This document shows positions 6,090 through 9,459 of a stretch of DNA of 9,459 nt, piece by piece. The stretch spans positions 13,032 through 22,490 of the forward strand of contig DEHY01000153.1 in assembly GCA_002352185.1 (NCBI GenBank), given 5' to 3'. A program made the translations under genes and the position numbers. Each line of letters begins with the position of its first letter. Positions within the stretch are counted from its first letter, which is position 1. Below the pieces are notes generated by a model, which worked only from the letters and a program-made list of their open reading frames with translations, was not told where the DNA came from and did not search any database. Origin of the DNA: Competibacteraceae bacterium UBA2788. Its GTDB lineage: Bacteria > Pseudomonadota > Gammaproteobacteria > Competibacterales > Competibacteraceae.

Positions 6090-7245
6090 GATTCTGCATA
6101 TCGCCTATGTGTTCGGCGGCGCCGAACGGACCACCGCCAATCTGTTGCACGCTCTGGATCGTCGTTCGATTCGCCGCATTACTTTAGCCGCGCCCGCAGT
6201 TCTCCAACCCTTGCTGCCGCAGCGATACGACGACTTCCGTGATACTTCCGCTTATGGTTTGTCGGGTGGTTTCGAGAATAGCCGTAAACTGCTGACCGAT
6301 GTCCGAAGCGCGGCGAGATTATTGCGCGACGTGCAACCGGATGTGGCGCTCGGCATGATGCATTACCCCTCCGCGCTGGTAACGCTGGGTCGGCGGCTGG
6401 GCGGTGGCCGGATGAAGGCCGTAGCCAGTTACCGGGGGCCGTTTTACGAATACATGCGCCATCACGAGCAGGGCTTTCGTCGCCGCCTGTTTTTGCGCGC
6501 TGCGGTGGCGGGAACCGCGCTGCTGGCCGACCGGGTGATCGTGCCCTCGCAGGGCACGGCGGATGAATTGCATCGGCATTTCCTGACGCCGACGAGCCGG
6601 ATCGTCACCATTCCCAATGGCATTGATTTTACCGCCGCTGCGAGCGCCGCACAGGAACCGGCGCCGGAACTGGCGGATCTTGACCGGGCTGAAACCCCGG
6701 TGCTATGCGCGGTCGCCCGGCTGGCGCCGGAAAAAAACCTCGGTCTGCTGCTGGAGGCTTTTCGGCGAATTCATGCCGAACGTCCAGTGATCCTCATCAT
6801 TCTCGGCGATGGCCCGGAACGGGCGGCGCTGGAGGCGCAAATCGCCGCTGAAGGTTTGAGCGATGCGGTGCGTCTGCTCGGCCACCGCGACAATGTTTAT
6901 CCTTACCTGCGCTGCGCTGATGTATTCATCCACACCTGTCAGTTCGAGGGCTTCGGTTACACCCTGCTCGAAGCGCTGGCGTGTGGTACGGCAGTGGTCG
7001 CCACCGATTGTCCCTACGGCCCGTGCGAAGTGCTGGGCGGCGGAAAATACGGGATGCTGACGCCGCCGAATGACCCGCAGGCGCTGGCGACGGCGGTGTT
7101 GCGGCTGCTGGCGGATGCCACGGGTCGGCAGGCCCTGGTAGCGCGTGGTTTGAAACGAGCAGAGCAGTTATCCATTCAGAACATGGTCGGCGCATATGAA
7201 GCCGAGTTTTTGCGGTTGAGTGGAACCGGCTTCCAGCCGGTTTGA
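6079..7245 (+). CDS. GT4-family glycosyltransferase, probable non-AUG (ATC) start
   Basis: From the ATC at 6079 the product has 388 residues. A GTG at 6109 is the first conventional start but would cut off the first beta strand: in-frame codons 6082-6108 give HLLILHIAY directly before VFGGAER, the typical GT-B opening with a G-G-A-E donor-side loop. The AGGAGG at 6068-6073 is spaced 5 nt from the ATC. Other motifs, numbered from 6079, are IPNGID (178-183), the R-x4-K pair R214/K219 in ARLAPEKN, LGDGPER (232-238) and the E-x7-E motif E290/E298 in EGFGYTLLE, then ACGTAVVATD. These define retaining GT4 enzymes that use nucleotide-sugars at the cytoplasmic face of the membrane. The gene sits between the permease and ATPase genes, so it probably adds a sugar to the glycan they export. 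The last residues, SGTGFQPV, are encoded by a palindromic element (7220-7264) and are not part of the fold. The family is sure; the sugar, the acceptor and the start codon are not. Confidence 0.87.
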   Translation: MHLLILHIAYVFGGAERTTANLLHALDRRSIRRITLAAPAVLQPLLPQRYDDFRDTSAYGLSGGFENSRKLLTDVRSAARLLRDVQPDVALGMMHYPSALVTLGRRLGGGRMKAVASYRGPFYEYMRHHEQGFRRRLFLRAAVAGTALLADRVIVPSQGTADELHRHFLTPTSRIVTIPNGIDFTAAASAAQEPAPELADLDRAETPVLCAVARLAPEKNLGLLLEAFRRIHAERPVILIILGDGPERAALEAQIAAEGLSDAVRLLGHRDNVYPYLRCADVFIHTCQFEGFGYTLLEALACGTAVVATDCPYGPCEVLGGGKYGMLTPPNDPQALATAVLRLLADATGRQALVARGLKRAEQLSIQNMVGAYEAEFLRLSGTGFQPV

Positions 7246-7264
7246 CGGGCTGGAAGCGTTCCAC
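7220..7264. repeat. 45-bp palindromic element spanning the GT4 gene stop
   Basis: The outer arms GTGGAAC (7220-7226) and GTTCCAC (7258-7264) and the inner arms GCTTCCAGCC (7229-7238) and GGCTGGAAGC (7248-7257) are perfect complements. They give 17 base pairs with a 2-base bulge (7227-7228) and a 9-base loop. The element contains the stop codon of the GT4 gene (7243-7245) and codes for its last residues, GTGFQPV. It resembles REP/MITE-like palindromes that are scattered between genes in many bacteria, but this window holds only one copy. As RNA it could protect the upstream mRNA or dampen expression of the ATPase gene 22 bases further on. It is not followed by a T tract, so it is not an intrinsic terminator. 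Confidence 0.7.
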
Positions 7265-7285
7265 ACCTCAGGAGAATCAGGAAGC

Positions 7286-8452
7286 ATGGGCGGCACCCAT
7301 CCAGCGCTGCGGGTCCGTGACCTGAGCAAGGTCTACCGGCTGTACGATCAACCCATGGATCGGTTAAAGGAACTGCTTTTTCGACAGCGGCGCCATACCG
7401 ACTTTACAGCGTTGCAGGGCGTCAGCTTCGAGTTGCCGCACGGTCGAACCCTGGGTGTGGTGGGCGACAACGGGGCCGGCAAAAGTACGCTGCTGCAACT
7501 GATCGCCGGCACGTTGACTCCGACCGGCGGGATCGTCGAGCGGGATGGCGCAGTGCTGGGCCTGCTGGAACTGGGGGTTGGGTTTCACGCGGAATTCACC
7601 GGACGGCAGAATATTTTTCTCTACGGCGACGTGTTGGGCCTGCCGCGCCGACTGCTTCAGGATCGCTTTGATGAAATCGTCGCCTTCGCCGAACTGGAAG
7701 CGTTCATTGACCGACCGTTAAAGACCTATTCCACCGGGATGCGGATGCGGCTGGCGTTCTCATTGATTGCCTCGCTGGATCCGGACCTCCTGATCGTGGA
7801 CGAGGCGTTATCGGTGGGCGATGTGTATTTCCAGAAAAAGTGTATTGACCGGATGATGGAATTCAAAAACCGGGGCCGCGCCATCCTGTTCTGTTCCCAC
7901 AGCCTGTATCAGGTCAGCATGTTTTGTGATGAAACGCTCTGGCTGCGTGAGGGCCGAATCCATTTGCATGGCGAGACGCATCGGGTGATCCCGGTCTACG
8001 AAGCCTGGCAGGCGCAGCGTAACGCCCAACGCCAGGAATTGGAGGCAGGGATGCACTCCGACCTGCCCGCACGCATCGTCAGCCTCGAACTGCTGAATGA
8101 ATTGCCATGCCGGCGCGGCGATGATTTACGGTTTCGACTGCGACTGGAAAGCGCCCGCGACGACCTGCCCTTTCATGTCACCCTGTCGATCAAGATGGAT
8201 GACGGGCGTGGCGTGTACGTCACGGGCACGCATCTGTCTGGGCAGCCGCCGCTTCGGGGACGGCAACGAGAAATTCTGATCACCTACCCGTGCGTGCCCT
8301 TACTGGGCGGTCTGTATTCCGCCCACGCCCGGATCTTCGACGATCAGGGCTTGATGGTTTATCACGAAAAGGTGTTGCCGGACTTGGAGGTGCGCAAGGA
8401 TTCGCACGAGCTGGGAATCTGCTACCTGGAAAACCGTTGGGAAATCCATTAG
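7286..8452 (+). CDS. Polysaccharide ABC exporter ATPase with Wzt C-terminal glycan-binding domain
   Basis: The product has 388 residues from the ATG at 7286. I prefer this start over a GTG at 7220 because the extra 22 codons lie in the palindromic element, and because AGGAGA (7270-7275) and AGGA (7279-7282) precede the ATG. The nucleotide-binding domain covers about 1-240. It shows Walker A GDNGAGKST (60-68), the LELGVGF region (94-100), an STGM signature (149-152), Walker B LLIVDE (168-173) and the H-loop SH (204-205). This order is typical of the Wzt/KpsT/TagH class. Residues about 262-388 form a second domain ending ELGICYLENRWEI. It matches Wzt C-terminal beta-sandwich domains, which in O-antigen systems bind the finished chain end before export. 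Its presence suggests that the exported glycan carries a recognisable terminal structure. Its partner permease is two genes upstream. The gene ends 14 bases from the stop of the opposing acyltransferase gene, with no terminator between them. Confidence 0.92.
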   Translation: MGGTHPALRVRDLSKVYRLYDQPMDRLKELLFRQRRHTDFTALQGVSFELPHGRTLGVVGDNGAGKSTLLQLIAGTLTPTGGIVERDGAVLGLLELGVGFHAEFTGRQNIFLYGDVLGLPRRLLQDRFDEIVAFAELEAFIDRPLKTYSTGMRMRLAFSLIASLDPDLLIVDEALSVGDVYFQKKCIDRMMEFKNRGRAILFCSHSLYQVSMFCDETLWLREGRIHLHGETHRVIPVYEAWQAQRNAQRQELEAGMHSDLPARIVSLELLNELPCRRGDDLRFRLRLESARDDLPFHVTLSIKMDDGRGVYVTGTHLSGQPPLRGRQREILITYPCVPLLGGLYSAHARIFDDQGLMVYHEKVLPDLEVRKDSHELGICYLENRWEIH

Positions 8453-8466
8453 CCGCAGTCGGAGCG

Positions 8467-9417
8467 CTAGAAGATATCCAGATCGCCCATGGTGTAGTAC
8501 AGCGCTTCCTGAGCTTCGGTCGTTGGAATCGGCAGTCGCCAAATCATGTTGGCGACCACAACTTCGGTGAGTTTTTGTTGCCCATCAACGGTCTCGCGCC
8601 AACCGTGCGGCAGCCAGATTTCCACCTCGGACGCACCGGTCGCCGCCGCCGTGCGATCCAGCGCGGCCAACGCCGGTTTCAGCCAGCGACGCGATGTCAG
8701 CAGGTCAATGACTCGCAAATGATGATCGTCCTGCCGGATCACTCCCCAACCCAGCAGCCGACCGGCCAGATAGATACCGAGAAGCTGGTAGACGCGGCAG
8801 GGGTGGGTTGCGTAGCGCCAGCGCAAATAAGCGCGGTCGCGGACCAGCGCCAGGGCGAAGCCGGACGCCAGCCGGGCCCACAGCGCATCCAGCCGCGAGT
8901 CATCCCAGGCCAGCGGTCGTGCGTACAACAGCGGAAGCCCTCTGCGCCGGGCCAGTCGGCACATGGCGGACGCCTGTTCCACCCAGCCGTAAACCTGGGC
9001 GTACTCTCCAAGCCGGAACGGTCGCCGACCGGGAAAGCCATAGGCAAACGCATCCGGCCAGCGTTCCGCCAGACTGCCTAATAATTCCCGCGCCAGCACG
9101 GTGAACAGATTCCGCCTCCCCAGTTGCCCACGAGCGTCCGGGTGGACCATTACGTCGCAGATTTGGAAGAACGGCAGTGGACGACCTTGCCGCCAGCCCC
9201 GCAGCGGGATCGCGCCAGCATGACCCACCAGCCGTCCGGTGTGATCAAAGGCCAACCGCGCCGGCGGCGACGCCATGCCGGTTCCCGTGTATTTCCATCG
9301 CCACTGACTTTCGCTCAACGGCTGACCAAATACTGCGCCGAAGAGCGCGGCAATGGCGGTTTCATCGCCAGGACGGTAATCCCGGGTATGATAAATTTCG
9401 TCCTTGGGTTCGGGCAT
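8467..9417 (-). CDS. GNAT-superfamily N-acyltransferase, large two-domain type
   Basis: The product has 316 residues from the ATG at 9415-9417; an in-frame stop at 9430-9432 limits the start. No strong Shine-Dalgarno sequence is visible. The N-terminal half (about 10-130) has GNAT features: YRPGDETAIAALF at the start, RLVGHAGAIPL in the central strands, and DVMVHPDARGQLGRRNLF (88-105). That last stretch is a variant of the acetyl-CoA pyrophosphate-binding loop, with RGQLGR in place of R/QxxGxG. The C-terminal half has the DRAYLRWRYATHP motif (194-206) followed by strands that look like a second GNAT-like fold. Such proteins of about 300-350 residues are often found in surface polysaccharide loci, where acetylation of amino sugars is the usual proposal. 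The gene runs against the export operon, so it is a separate transcription unit. The superfamily is likely; the substrate is unknown. Confidence 0.8.
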   Translation of the reverse strand: MPEPKDEIYHTRDYRPGDETAIAALFGAVFGQPLSESQWRWKYTGTGMASPPARLAFDHTGRLVGHAGAIPLRGWRQGRPLPFFQICDVMVHPDARGQLGRRNLFTVLARELLGSLAERWPDAFAYGFPGRRPFRLGEYAQVYGWVEQASAMCRLARRRGLPLLYARPLAWDDSRLDALWARLASGFALALVRDRAYLRWRYATHPCRVYQLLGIYLAGRLLGWGVIRQDDHHLRVIDLLTSRRWLKPALAALDRTAAATGASEVEIWLPHGWRETVDGQQKLTEVVVANMIWRLPIPTTEAQEALYYTMGDLDIF

Positions 9418-9459
9418 GATCGGACGGCGTCAGGTTCGGGTGGGTGATAGGGTTTCGAC

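Noticed and set aside
7220..7285. N-terminal extension of the ATPase from GTG 7220
   Set aside because: These 22 codons are read from the palindromic element and overlap the GT4 stop. The ATG at 7286 has good ribosome sites and matches the normal N-terminus of the family.
8290..9081. 263-codon plus-strand reading frame overlapping the ATPase end and the acyltransferase
   Set aside because: It overlaps two well-supported genes and its translation is Arg/Gln/Pro/Gly-rich without domains, as expected of an antisense shadow.
9430..9459. Possible C-terminal tail of another minus-strand gene, ending at a TGA 12 nt upstream of the acyltransferase ATG
   Set aside because: Nine open codons before the window edge (VETLSPTRT) are too few to tell a gene end from chance. 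The sequence to the right of the window would decide.

Overview
The window looks like chromosomal DNA from a Gram-negative bacterium, most likely a proteobacterium with moderately high GC. This rests on classical signal peptides on two putative secreted proteins, a Wzm/Wzt-type polysaccharide ABC exporter, and compact operons. A gammaproteobacterium of environmental type is my best guess, but nothing here fixes the genus. I see no rRNA, tRNA, CRISPR array, transposase or phage gene.

Layout: (1) Positions 1-1610 hold the 3' part of a SPINDLY/OGT-like O-GlcNAc transferase gene (GT41), cut by the window edge. (2) Positions 1611-2006 are a non-coding, AT-rich spacer with a 16-bp palindrome, a 13-bp-arm hairpin, a smaller hairpin, a near-consensus sigma-70-type promoter and a leader of about 125 nt. 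(3) Positions 2007-3431 encode an exported protein of unknown function, followed by a clear intrinsic terminator. (4) Positions 3505-8452 are a tightly packed plus-strand cluster. It encodes a secreted Asp-box beta-propeller with an NTF2-like C-terminal domain, an ABC-2 polysaccharide export permease (Wzm type), a GT4 glycosyltransferase, and the matching ATPase with a Wzt C-terminal domain. (5) A minus-strand GNAT-type acyltransferase gene (8467-9417) converges on the cluster with only 14 nt between the stop codons.

Taken together, this is a cell-surface glycan locus. Wzm and Wzt would export a lipid-linked glycan that the GT4 enzyme helps to build. The GNAT enzyme could acylate a sugar, and the propeller protein may act outside the cytoplasm on, or bound to, the product. 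The neighbouring OGT-like enzyme and the strongly promoted exported protein may form a separate surface-protein unit; that link is inference only.

The points most worth a second look are: the start of the GT4 gene, where the conserved N-terminus has no ATG and an ATC lies 5 nt after a perfect AGGAGG inside a hairpin whose other arm copies the 16S anti-Shine-Dalgarno sequence; a 45-bp palindromic element that forms the 3' end of the GT4 gene; and an intrinsic terminator ending directly at the ribosome binding site of the propeller gene.
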